Source: Diorhabda sublineata (taxonomy: Eukaryota > Arthropoda > Insecta > Coleoptera > Chrysomelidae). From it: 64,000 nucleotides of DNA. The stretch covers positions 13,137,312 to 13,201,311 of the forward strand of contig NC_079483.1 in NCBI RefSeq assembly GCF_026230105.1. The letters run 5' to 3'. Position 1 is the stretch's first letter. Each line of letters begins with the position of its first letter. A program made the position numbers and the translations under genes. This document shows positions 12,801-23,000 of this stretch, one piece after another. Below the pieces are notes generated by a model. That model searched no databases. It was not told the DNA's origin and saw only the letters and a program-made list of their open reading frames with translations.

Positions 12801-15467
12801 TGCTTACTTAGGTCCAGACAGTAAAGTCTCAGATGTTGATGGCCAACCTTACACAACTATCTTGTATGGTAATGGTCCAGGATATGCCACACCAAGGATA
12901 GTTCCAATGAATCTCAGTTCTGTAGGTGAAGATAGAAATCAAGTGCACGGATCTGCTGTACCAAGACAATGGGCTACTCATGGTGGAGAAGACGTACCTG
13001 TATATGCTTTGGGGCCACTAGCCACTACATTATTCACAGGTAGATTCCGAAATTTGTTAACTTATATAAACCTGCTCTATACAGTATACTTTCTGATATT
13101 TTGTAGTGCTCTGCTAAAGCTATTAGTGCATTCTGTCCATCACTTCTGATCGCAGTTTACGCATACCGTCTTCGCTTTTCTGATCCTTACTGTATTGTAC
13201 AATCTTCTCAGTTCCTTCAAAAATTATATCCTTGCTGATCAATAGTCCATCAGCTATTTCATTTCTTTCCGCTGTGTATATACAGGTCAGCCTTTGAATC
13301 CTGGAGTTGTCTCGTTGTCGACTTCTGCTATTTAAAGAAATACTTCCATTCAAATATATGGGTTGCACCAATAATTTTTGCTGCCAATTTTTGAACATCT
13401 TGATTTATTTAATTCGTTTTTTTTAATTTTTGTTCCACGAAAGTTTACTATACAATGGCATGTTGAGGACTATGACTTTGAGATTCAGTTCATGCTTTCT
13501 AGTCAAAGCTATTTAATATATGTTTCCATCATAATCGATATGAAGTTGATTAGTCTAAATGATTTTGGATTTCCTATCTAATCTAATGCGATTTATCCTA
13601 TACAATTGTTCTCTAATTCTTGTCCCTGTTCTAGTATATCTATAAAAACTCCTCCGATAACAGGTATTTTGAAACATTGAAAATTCCTGATTGTGTCTTT
13701 GCTCAGCCTTTTTTAGTCTTAATATGTGCTTAGCTTTGCAATCTTTTGTCTATTATGACTGTTACGAGTATCATCTTCAGGACTTGGTTTACTTTCTGAG
13801 AAATGAAATTCTAGTAATATAGAATGAGTGTTACCTCTATAAATTCCTGGTGAGTTTTGCCGGGCTCAAGAGGTTCCGGTTTTGTTTTAAGTTCATAGTT
13901 TTGATAGATGCATATTATATCAGAAAGTATCTTTGTTTCTCATAAAAACTTGACTGATCAATACGAATGAATCGATTATTGTTCTCAATTCAGCTAAATC
14001 TTCCGGTCCGACTCCATTTTGAGGTTAGACCTATCCTCTATTTTATTAGTCCAATGGTATATTTCTTCGAATTCGTTAATGACGTAAAATAGATTGAAAG
14101 AAATTCATAAAACTACCAACTAAGTGTGTGAAGCCACAAGAAAAAAGTACTTTTTGTGAAAGTAGCAAAGTCTTTAAGTGGAAATATAATTGATTATTTG
14201 AAGGACAACGGCTTACTTAAATTAATTTATTGATTGATGTGGCGTCTTGAATATTGGTTTTTCTTCTGAAATTAATTGGATTCGATCAGTATTCAAATTA
14301 CTCAGATAAATATTAAGTTTGTTGATTTTGAGTGCTATTCAAATCGTTGTGAATTTTCATTGGTTAGATTGAAAATAGGTTAAGTCATTATGAGTGAACT
14401 TTAATATTCATTGATCAGCTATGAATGATATTGAGTTTTTATACTTAATAGTAAATATCACAGTAACAGTAATTGTTACTTGTGTGGCTATGATTACCAC
14501 ACCTTTTTGTTTATACAAATTTCCGCGTAGTTTTATTTTTGTAGTCGTACAGTTTGTTTCTAAATTCAGGCGACAAAATTCAGAAGGTGATTGCACATAT
14601 GAAATCAAGATGGGTCTTTCCTATAACAAAATTTCCTAAGCCAAACCCATTCCAAGATATCATCCTTTAAAAGGTGGTAACTAAAATTGAGATATTATTT
14701 TTTTTCTAAAATTTTAGTAAAGCTAGAATCTTGAAAATCTGTGATTTTCGTGCACTCAAAAATGACTAACGACGGGTATTTTTTTAATAATTCTGTTACA
14801 TTTCCAGTATTTATTATACACATAATTTTTAAAACAATTATAAATTATGGTGTTAATTTTTTTTTCTGCAGGTATTGGTTTTGGGAAAAATCAGCACAAA
14901 AAATATATTTCAAATAAAACAAGAAATTTTATGTTATAATTTCATAAAGCTTTTTGACATGAAATAAAGTAAGGTTCTAGCTCTACTGAAATTACATAAA
15001 AAAAATAAAAAGCCTAAAAAAAATTTTTGAGGGCGATATCTCGGAAAGGGTTGAGCTGAGGAAATTTTGTTACAGGAAAAAATCATCTCAATTCCATACA
15101 AGCAGTCACCTTCTACATTTTGTCGCATGAGGCTGCAGCCTGTAAGTGTGGACTTAGAATCTATTACTTTTCAGGTACATTTGACCAGAGCTACATTCCA
15201 CACGCTATAGCCTATAGTGCTTGTCTGGGAGAACATAGACTTCGGTGCCAGGGTCTTGATAACTACACAGGAGCACCCTTAACAGTGCAAATCGGTAATT
15301 GTGCTCAACATGAAATAACTAATGGTATCAATTCCGGACAACCAATAGTGATAGCAAGTAGTGTAAAGTCTGATGACGGCCAATTGCGAATAATTACCAA
15401 TTCTGGCAGAAAACCTGTATATACAAATTCAATAGTTTTCATTGTAATTATATTTATAAAGACGTAA
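658..15467 (+). CDS. Alp: Membrane-bound alkaline phosphatase, 5' partial
   Basis: Hydrolyses phosphate monoesters at alkaline pH. Insect members are usually GPI-anchored on the outer face of gut or tubule membranes (family knowledge). Eight exons: 658-887, 3644-3818, 6992-7170, 9519-9726, 11018-11158, 12428-12622, 12812-13039, 15175-15467. All have GT/AG borders and continuous phase and encode about 548 residues. Visible hallmarks in order are GDGMG (metal ligand Asp), the nucleophile serine in GESSACATA, THATP, SRYW (substrate Arg), EGGRIDHAHH, TSDHSHV and THGGEDV, so every metal ligand is kept. The C-terminus ends in a short hydrophobic stretch (SIVFIVIIFIKT), as expected for a GPI-anchor signal. 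The signal peptide exon is missing, probably beyond the left edge. The family assignment is very secure; the paralogue and tissue cannot be told. Confidence 0.95.
3268..3391. repeat. Inverted repeat with central perfect hairpin
   Basis: Arms of about 38 bases (CTTCTGTTTTAAAATTAG at left, its complement at right) flank a central hairpin at 3309-3346. In the hairpin, ACGT-CGAA-ACGT is extended by AAATTT and AAGAT/ATCTT pairing. Arm-like sequence occurs again at about 35305-35350 and 63275-63325, each preceded by GATTTTAGGTCTC. It is therefore a dispersed repeat, probably a Penelope-like terminal piece, sitting in phosphatase intron 1. Confidence 0.65.
3644..3818 (+). CDS. Alp: Alkaline phosphatase exon with catalytic serine
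   Basis: Phase 0 at the start, phase 1 at the end (GTGAGA donor). It carries the phosphorylated serine in QIGESSACATALMCG. The usual animal motif has Asp-Ser-Ala-Gly-Thr-Ala-Thr-Ala at this place. Here the residue before the nucleophile is Glu and the residue after it is Ser. Confidence 0.92.
6992..7170 (+). CDS. Alp: Alkaline phosphatase exon with THATP and substrate Arg
   Basis: Completes a split Gly codon and ends in phase 0 (GTAAGT). TNTRITHATP holds the His/Thr magnesium site. SRYWEDD aligns with the NRNWYSD region, whose Arg contacts phosphate. Confidence 0.93.
9519..9726 (+). CDS. Alp: Alkaline phosphatase exon, LGGGRRHWLP segment
   Basis: Acceptor TTCAACAG, phase 0 in, phase 1 out (GTGAGT). 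It contains the conserved VLLGGGRRHWLP turn and a charged variable region. Confidence 0.92.
10268..10378. repeat. Inverted-repeat element with CGATAAC hairpin
   Basis: Arms 10268-10290 and 10356-10378 are near-perfect complements (TTTACACTACCACTACAC against its complement). At 10324-10340 there is a perfect 7-bp stem with a 3-base loop, CGATAAC-CAA-GTTATCG. On the - strand the hairpin is followed by a GAAA-like GCAA and GTGTCAGACAGTG. This looks like the end of a dispersed retroelement, in phosphatase intron 4. Confidence 0.6.
11018..11158 (+). CDS. Alp: Alkaline phosphatase exon, GLFSYSHMDFETDR segment
   Basis: Phase 1 at both borders. It contains the conserved GLFSYSHMDFETDR stretch and LADMTRSALAIL, and ends in VVEG. 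The EGGRIDH metal motif is split across the next intron. Confidence 0.93.
12428..12622 (+). CDS. Alp: Alkaline phosphatase exon with zinc sites
   Basis: Carries GRIDHAHHYNNAF and TSDHSHVLTMGG, which provide Asp and His ligands for both zinc ions. Phase 1 at both borders; the donor is GTATTT. Confidence 0.95.
12812..13039 (+). CDS. Alp: Alkaline phosphatase exon with crown domain and THGGEDV
   Basis: Encodes the variable surface loop and then WATHGGEDVPVYALGP, whose His is the last zinc ligand. Phase 1 at both borders. Confidence 0.95.
15175..15467 (+). CDS. Alp: Alkaline phosphatase last exon with GPI-signal tail
   Basis: Opens with the GTFDQSYIPHAIAYSACLG end of the catalytic fold, then a hydrophilic stem with possible glycosylation site NYTG. 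It ends in a 12-residue hydrophobic tail and TAA, consistent with GPI attachment. Confidence 0.92.
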
Positions 15468-15575
15468 AAACGGTTGCAATGTGATAATTGGGAGAAACAT
15501 TTTTTTACAGTGGTGTTAAGTGATTCGATTTCAAGATATTATAATTAACAAACTGTGTACAGAAGACATTTATAC

Positions 15576-15581
15576 AATAAA
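15576..15581 (+). terminator. Polyadenylation signal of alkaline phosphatase
   Basis: AATAAA lies 109 bases after the stop codon. A second AATAAA lies about 25 bases further on. This is a placement inference, not a mapped 3' end. Confidence 0.55.
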
Positions 15582-15599
15582 ATGGAGCTAGAATAATTG

Positions 15600-18464
15600 A
15601 AATAAATGTTTAATTTGTTTGATGTATGAATAATGATGTGTATTTATAGAGAGTGTCTGAATATGAGAATATATTCAATGGTTCGAATACAATATTTTTT
15701 TCAAATTATAAAAAGGTTCATCGATTAGTATTTACAAACAATAATTTAGAGGTAGAGCATTCTAAAATGGCAACACCGTCATTTTAATGTCTATTTTTAT
15801 AAGGTGTATAAAATTCAATAAAACTGCTAAAAATCAAATTTTCAGTAACAAGAAATAAGTACAGGCTACATCATATTCTGTTTACGAATAGGGATCATTT
15901 TGGAAATATATAGTATTTCATCGGCTAATATGGATACATTAAGAGTAATGTGTGAAGTAAGCTAGAAATAATCAAAAATTTATTTTAATTCTGTTCAATT
16001 AATTCTACATTCTATCAGATTTCTTGATTTCTAAATAATATTGTTCTCAATAAAATTTCAACATAATTTCTGAGGTTTCAACTTTGCTATAACTGAATAT
16101 GACTGATAATTTCATTATCTAATCTATCATTCAAAGTATTTAGTTCTTTTAGAAATTTCCCAGCCAAGATTTGAATTTCACGTAAATTTGTTTGCCACCT
16201 TTGAGAAATTTGTCCAGCAAACGAATGCAACTTCGAGATTTCAGTCTTTCGTTTAGATTAACTCATTCAAAGGTTTTTCAAATTCCGTTTTAGTTTTAAT
16301 GGAGATTTTCTGAAACGTATTTTATTAATGTACCGAAGCTATTCATTAAACTTCTTTAATCAGTTTATTTGGTCGGGCATACATTTTAAGTTTAATCATA
16401 TCTTTTGAAAATAATTCAAGTCTACTAACTGAATGAATTTGATAACAAACTAATTTACTATTTACTATATTTCAATTTCTTCAATGCTCACGCTAAAATT
16501 ATGATCATTAACTTTATGTTCTGTTAATCCTAAACTACCTAATATGTAGCCTAGGTGTTCAATTGAACTTGAGCTTGAAACGCCGGCTTGCTATCTTCAT
16601 GGATAACCTGAAAAGATTCAGTATTGGTAATCATATGATTGCTAATCTTTTCGGATTTTTGGGAAACAAACTTATGGTTTCATTTATTTCTGTCTGCTAT
16701 TTTATTATATTTTAGCTTAATTTTATTTTGTTGCTCCATATACTAATCCATAAACTTAATCTATTCTTGGAAATTTATCTTTTCATTCAAGATTTTTTGC
16801 ATTCAGTTGTTTGGTTCTTTTTATTCATCATTTGTGATACATATCGTTAAAAAATGGTATAATTTCTGTTTTCTTCTATTCGTTATAATCTTCATCATCT
16901 ATTAGGATTGATATCATGACGGTTAAGATTTTCATGTGGTTCATAAAAAAGTGAAGTGGAAGTGAAATTTGATACACTCATCAGAGCTGGTTTGTAATTA
17001 CTCATAGAAGTTTCACGATGAAAATTTTAAATACCAGGGTATGCGTTTGTCTATAATTTGATTGGTTCTTTGATTTTCATTTATTATTTTGATTATTATT
17101 ATATTATTATTATGTGTATTGCAGTGTCTTCTATTATAATTTTGAGATAGTTGTGGTCTTTGAGATCATATATTAAATGGAGGCTGGTTTTTCAAAGATT
17201 GAGGAAACTAAATATTATGTTTTGGAGGAGGTCGATTTCTTTGATATGTTTCGACATCAATTTGAGATCTTTCATTATCTAATACTTTACGTTCGTACAT
17301 GGCTTGTTAAAGAGATGGAATTTATTTATGGTGGTCGCTGTAAGGATTCAAAAGTCCTGCTTCAAATACTGTAAGGGCTTGATTAGTATACATAGTGTCT
17401 CTGTTATCAGAATGTATAGCTAAATGTTGTTTGACGACTTGTAATTTTTAAGAGATTTATTCATAATTACATCTATAGTTGGACCTGATAACTTGCTTCA
17501 GTAGAAGAGAGTTGGATAAATTGTTATTTTAGATTATTAAAAGATTTCAATATTTTTCAGACTGTCGTAAAAAGTATGCTACAACTTTCAACTTGTATAA
17601 AAAATCAATCTTATATTATGGTAGAAATATATGATGAAAGCACCAATTTAAGAATAATTGTTAGCCAATTAAATGAAAATTAAACGAAAAGACTTACAAG
17701 AGGATACACTAGAGAGTCATTTGCGGGCTACTTCCTTGTCTCGATTTATCTGAAGGAACAAACGAGCTGAAGTCACCATCATCACTCGATTCACAAAGTT
17801 TATTTTTTAGTTCGAATGCCGTCTAAATTTCTTGGAAGAAAATGCAGTCGTCCACCACACAGAATGTGTATTTTAGTACCTTCAGTATCCTATTTGCAAC
17901 CCCAATTGAATTAAAATATAATTTCACATAATGACAAAGACTTATTTTTCTTGAAATGTATTACAAATAAAAAGGAAGCACACATTTCAGCTGATAATAA
18001 AAAAATGTGCTCAAACACCTCAAGACAAATAATGTGGAAATTGTCCTGTGAGCACTTACAAAATTATTACTTCATAATTATGTAATTGTCTACCATTCAA
18101 CAGGTCTGAGTATAAATCAAACATAGTATTAAGTTTATTCTAAATTACATACATATCGTCATAACTTGCTAATATTCCGATTTCTGTCAAGTTCGGAAAA
18201 AATTTTATTTTAAAGTTTCTCAATAAACCGGGTCATCTGCAGTTGAAGTTGATTAGAAGTATAGAATATTCGCCTCTCTAGTCAGTTTATTATTCAACAA
18301 ATTACGAATAAACAGTCAAACGGAAACATTTAATAATCCTGAAGCTACAGTCGCTTGAAATTGAAATTATTAGAAAAATTCTCAAAAAACGGGTGATTTT
18401 TTGTCATTAATTGTGTTTAAATATCATGAATGATTTTTTAACGAACCTTGTTTGATTAATATTG
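15600..18464. other. Intergenic sequence between phosphatase and the foldback element
   Basis: About 2.9 kb of AT-rich sequence. I see no exon with family similarity. The 65-residue open frame at 17177-17374 is not recognised and has no convincing codon pattern. Confidence 0.5.
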
Positions 18465-18491
18465 TATATGTTACGTCCCAAGCCCGATCTT

Positions 18492-18673
18492 GTACGGAGT
18501 GGAGCTTCGCGTACAATGAATTTGTACGAAGTCCGATCTGTACAAGCCATTTTGTACGGAGTCGAGCTTCGTACAATGAATTTGTACGAAGTCCGATCTG
18601 TACAAGCCATTTTGTACGGAGTCGAGCTTCGTACAATGAATTTGTACGAAGTCCGATCTGTACAAGCCATTTT
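18492..18673 (+). repeat. 60-bp tandem repeat, three copies
   Basis: Units start at about 18492, 18554 and 18614, and a partial unit follows at 18674. Units two and three are identical. Each contains GTACGGAGTCGAGCTTC, GTACAATGAATTTGTACGAA and GTCCGATCTGTACAAGCC, so there is a shorter GTACGRAGTC sub-repeat inside. Confidence 0.9.
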
Positions 18674-18806
18674 GTACGGAGTCGAGATTGGCGGACTTCG
18701 GACACAGATGATTGTACGAAGTCGACTCTGTACAACGCTGGTTGTACGGAGTCGGAGCATCGATACTCACTCGGTAATGAGCGCGTTATTCCGAAGTAGT
18801 ACACGC

Positions 18807-18834
18807 AACCTAACCCAACCTAACCTAACCTAAC
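18807..18834 (+). repeat. Interstitial CCTAA (telomere-type) run
   Basis: About five CCTAA-type pentamers, one with a C change (CCCAA), in the loop of the foldback element. TTAGG is the common insect telomere unit, but short runs of it are frequent in insect genomes. Confidence 0.7.
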
Positions 18835-19485
18835 AATAGATGGTAGCCAACTAGCCGGAGAACATACTTTCAATCACAATAACCACGTTTGTGTTTACTA
18901 ACATCTTAATAGCGCGCTCATTACCGAGTGAGTATCGATGCTCCGACTCCGTACAACCAGCGTTGTACAGAGTCGACTTCGTACAATCATCTATGTCCGA
19001 AGTCCGCCAATCTCGACTCCGTACAAAATGGCTTGTACAGATCGGACTTCGTACAAATTCATTGTACGAAGCTCGACTCCGAACAAGATCGGGCTTGGGA
19101 CGTAACATATATATCGATTAGGTATTTGCATGAAAATTGATTTAAAATTTCATACAAATGGTAACATGAATAACACTTTTCAGTTTTGTTGTTTATTTAT
19201 TCACTAAGTTTGTGTACCTCAAACCGGTGGTAATATTCAAATTCAAATATTACCAATATATCACAACTCATACAATTAGACTATCTAACATATGTTTGCA
19301 TAGACGGTCGTATTAAAAACACCTTACGATGGCTTTCCTAATTGAATATATTCCTAAAACTGTACCTTAAATTCATTCTTTAGTTTTTCAAGTAAATCTG
19401 TCAGCAAAACTTATTATTTATATAGAAATATGGAACGAGGAAAAGCATAAGGAGTGATTTAAAACATGCTCAAATTATCAATGTT

Positions 19486-19491
19486 TTTATT
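19486..19491 (-). terminator. Candidate polyadenylation signal of the CCBE1-like gene
   Basis: AATAAA on the - strand, about 150 bases past the stop codon at 19642. Position only; other A-rich hexamers are nearby. Confidence 0.35.
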
Positions 19492-19641
19492 AAACTTGAT
19501 AATAACAATAATCAAATCGTTCTGTAGTCAGATTAGCTATTAGAATTGTAAGCATCATAATTCTCATATATGTTCAAAATTTATAATTCGAGTAAATATC
19601 AAGGAAAATTAAACTAAGTATATCTATTGATCAATATTAGA

Positions 19642-19939
19642 TCACATGTAATCTTCATCCGTCATTTCGTCCAAGTCATCGTAGTCATCAATATCACTGC
19701 TGGAGACTTCATATTTGAGATGTTCTTCAGCAACATCATCTTTGAACTCTTCAATATCATCGTTATTCTGTTGTGTAGGTATGAGTGTGCTAGTTTCCAA
19801 GGAAATTGTATTCGAATTTTTGCTATTAGTTATAGGTGGTTTGACAATTCCTTCTAACACCTTTTTGTGATGAATAAATTGATGCTTATCTCTGGATCTT
19901 TTTTTCAGTAGAGCAGTATCAAAATCGAATTTTGGTGGA
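19642..19939 (-). CDS. CCBE1: CCBE1-like last exon, acidic C-terminal tail
   Basis: Starts PPKFDFDTALLKKRSRDKHQ, with a possible basic cleavage site KKRSR, and ends in an Asp/Glu-rich tail (DIDDYDDLDEMTDEDYM) before TGA. Acidic tails also occur in the vertebrate protein. Confidence 0.85.
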
Positions 19940-20051
19940 CTGAAACGTATAAATCCTTTTATATTTCGGTTTAATCATTATAGCAATAGTACAAGAAAAT
20001 GATTCAATTATTTATAAAATTCATTATTCATATAAAAATCGTATGGAATTC

Positions 20052-20097
<46 letters not shown>

Positions 20098-23000
20098 TAG
20101 TATCAAATAGCTGAAGTTAATTTATATTTTCATAACATATTGTGTGGTGCACCCAGAAGAAACATTTCATTTACCAATTTTTTATTGATCCTAAAGCCAT
20201 CAATAATGAAGTGATAATATTTGCATCAAAATAACATGAAGAAAAAGTGTGTTTGGAGGCCGTTATTTCAGTATTATCATCACAAAAGACAATTTCGGGT
20301 AGGATGAACTGTGACATCTCGACAGGCCACAATATTCTTTCGTCAAAATAGCTAATAATTCTTATGTTAACATAATTAGTCAAATAATATTTGTATTATT
20401 CCTAAACAGTTTGCCTTAGGATAAGATTAAAAGAAAAACTGTTTTCATTTGTGAATATGTCAAAGTTAAAATTTTGATATTGCTCATAATATGGAAATGA
20501 AGTTCAAACATCATTTCTTCACGAGAAATGTCACTGATTACATCTTCATAATGTAAGTCTATAACTTTTTTACTAATAACGTGCATAGCAAAGTCGAATT
20601 AAAATAAAATTATGCGAAAAAATACTGACATAACTTTATGTATATTTGAACCTCGCATAGTTCTGTGAAGGTTATTGTCACATTAATTTTAGTATAGCGT
20701 AGTTATTTCAACAAGACTACGAAAACTCACGTTTCACCATTGATGAAAACTTTATTTTGCACATGAACAATATCATGCTTCAAATCGGCAAGCATTAACA
20801 AAAAAAAATCGATTGACCATCGTTCACCTCTTGGACCTTTGGGACCTCTGTCACCTCGGTCTCCTTTTGGTCCTTGCGCACCAGGCGCCCCAATTTGACC
20901 CTAAAATCAGATAATTGGATAAATTCTATGGTTTATTGTATTGATACGATTCTGGTTATTTTAATATAACTACTATCGATAAATAGCATGATTTGAGTAA
21001 TAATATAGGAGGTAACACAAGTTTAGTCAAATCATGACTATTTTTGCGAAGATCAACATTTGGAGCAACGTCTAATATACACGTTTATTTTTACATGTTG
21101 TAATTACTGAGTATGACAATTGTGAAAAATAATTTTAGTGCTTATGAATGGTTAATTTTTGGTGTAGTATCTCAGAAGGATCCAACTCATTTCCCTACAT
21201 AAAATGAATATTTTCCTTTAAGGCATTCCTGATAAATGAATAGAAGGTACCTATTTCTTGATGTGTGGGCCCTCAATCTGTTCCACAAATCGATATCCAA
21301 ACTACTACACTTGCAATTAAATCTCCATCCGTAGACATATTGATATTGCCACAAACACTCATTAAAACTATTTGTATTCAATCATGATAATTGAAAATTG
21401 AATGCAATATCTACTTACTTGTGGACCACGTTTGCACACACATTGCGTATTATCATTATCTGCTTGCGGTACATACGCATCTACAACTGAATATGTATAA
21501 TCCAAATTTGAATTTATGTTATTTGAAGAAATATCTGGACCTAAAAAATACAAAAAAATGACCAAATGAAACCAAAACTCAGTGAAATTATATATGCATT
21601 TTATATTCCAGGTGTTTGTTCATTGTTAATGTACAGAGTATATACAGTATATACAGGGTGCGCAGCAAATAAAAGAAGTCAAAATAATGTTGGAAGTTCC
21701 GCTAAATCTTTGTCATAATCCCGTTTTGGAGTTCTATTTGAATATTTTAATTCAAAAACTATGGATTTTCCAATTAATTGATGAAAAGAAACTCTTTGAG
21801 AGAAATTTAATTTTTCAGTTTGAAATCTGTTTGGAAACATTTAGAAAAAATAGACATGGAATTTTCAATATACTAAGGCAGGTGAATAAGTTTCTCCATT
21901 TTTTTTGCAATGTTTTTTTATTGGTCAAATACGGTCGTTTTCTCTAATCCTCATTAAATCAACCCAATAATTTCACATACTATGAATTATTGATTGTTTT
22001 GCCCTTTGGAAGGCAGTCAAAGTGCAAAAATTTATCTACGAGTATATCAGGATCCAAAAAAGACAAAAAATCCTGTGAAATTGTAATACGATTGCATTTG
22101 GGGTCAACTGTTAGTAAACGCGACACCCACCCCCTTTTAGTCAATAAATATTAAAGATTCAAAACAACATATTTCCCCTACCTAATGTTTGAGCTAGTAA
22201 CTATTCACTTCAAGACATTTTTTTAGTCTATGGAGAAGAATTATTCATACTATGAATAGCAATGCTTCCCAACTTTGTGTTTTGGTAAATTCCTTTGCCA
22301 TATTCATTTTTTTATATTTCTTTAACTTCTTGTTTCTTAGTTTATTTTGTATTTTTATATGCCATTGATATTTCATATATTATTTGCTTTGTTTTACCAT
22401 TCTATTTATTGATGTTTTATTATTTGTTGTTTTGTCAGATAATTCTTTTCCCAATTTTCTCACGTCGAAGGTCCACTATTTTCTATATTCCTTCACTTTT
22501 GAAAATATCAAATTTGTAATTGTAAAAAAATCTGGAATTAGAAGTTGTGGGTTTTAGATGACGCTGAGCTCAAATGTGGTTTTGTCCTTATTAACACCGG
22601 GTATACCGGAGATAGATGTCAACTTTTTTATTTTCATTTAATTATCGAATACTATATAAAATCTTAGATAACATTTGTGTATAGTGCTCTACACCAAAAT
22701 AAAGTGTTTTTGATATAGGTATTTGTTTGTTTGAAAAAACTCTATTTCTCATTGAATAACGATGTTTCCATCAATAACAAATCTAGTGTATAACTTTTTA
22801 TTATGTATGAATTTAATCTGAGAGCAGAGAAGTCGATCGAATACAACGAACCAGCCTACATATGTTTCATAGATCTGCAAAAAGCATTTGACCGAGTTCA
22901 GTTAGAGGACGACAAACAAGTACCTCATACCTCAATCAAAGTCATAAAGAATCTATACAGCGCGAACAAAATACAAGTCAAGATCGAAGGAGAGCTCACC

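Larger units (their letters stand above)
18465..19111. mobile_element. Foldback (long inverted repeat) element
   Basis: The ends are TATATGTTACGTCCC and GGGACGTAACATATA, flanked by TATA on both sides (possible target duplication). The left arm, 18469 to about 18790, and the right arm, about 18903-19107, are reverse complements. The left arm is longer by about 120 bases because of two extra copies of a 60-bp tandem unit. The GC content and GTACGAAGTC motifs differ sharply from the surroundings. Open frames of 85-126 residues on both strands come from stop-poor repeats, not genes. No transposase is inside, so it is non-autonomous. Confidence 0.85.

Noticed and set aside
13100..14100. Possible old retroelement in the last phosphatase intron
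   Set aside because: Composition is suggestive, but no motif could be read in any frame.
18407..19140. Seven overlapping frames of 70-126 residues with repeated SVQNGLYRSDFVQ-type units
   Set aside because: They come from stop-free tandem repeats in the foldback, on both strands and in several frames at once.
21649..21960. ACAGGGTG end similar to mariner-type terminal repeats
   Set aside because: No matching opposite end and no transposase sequence found.
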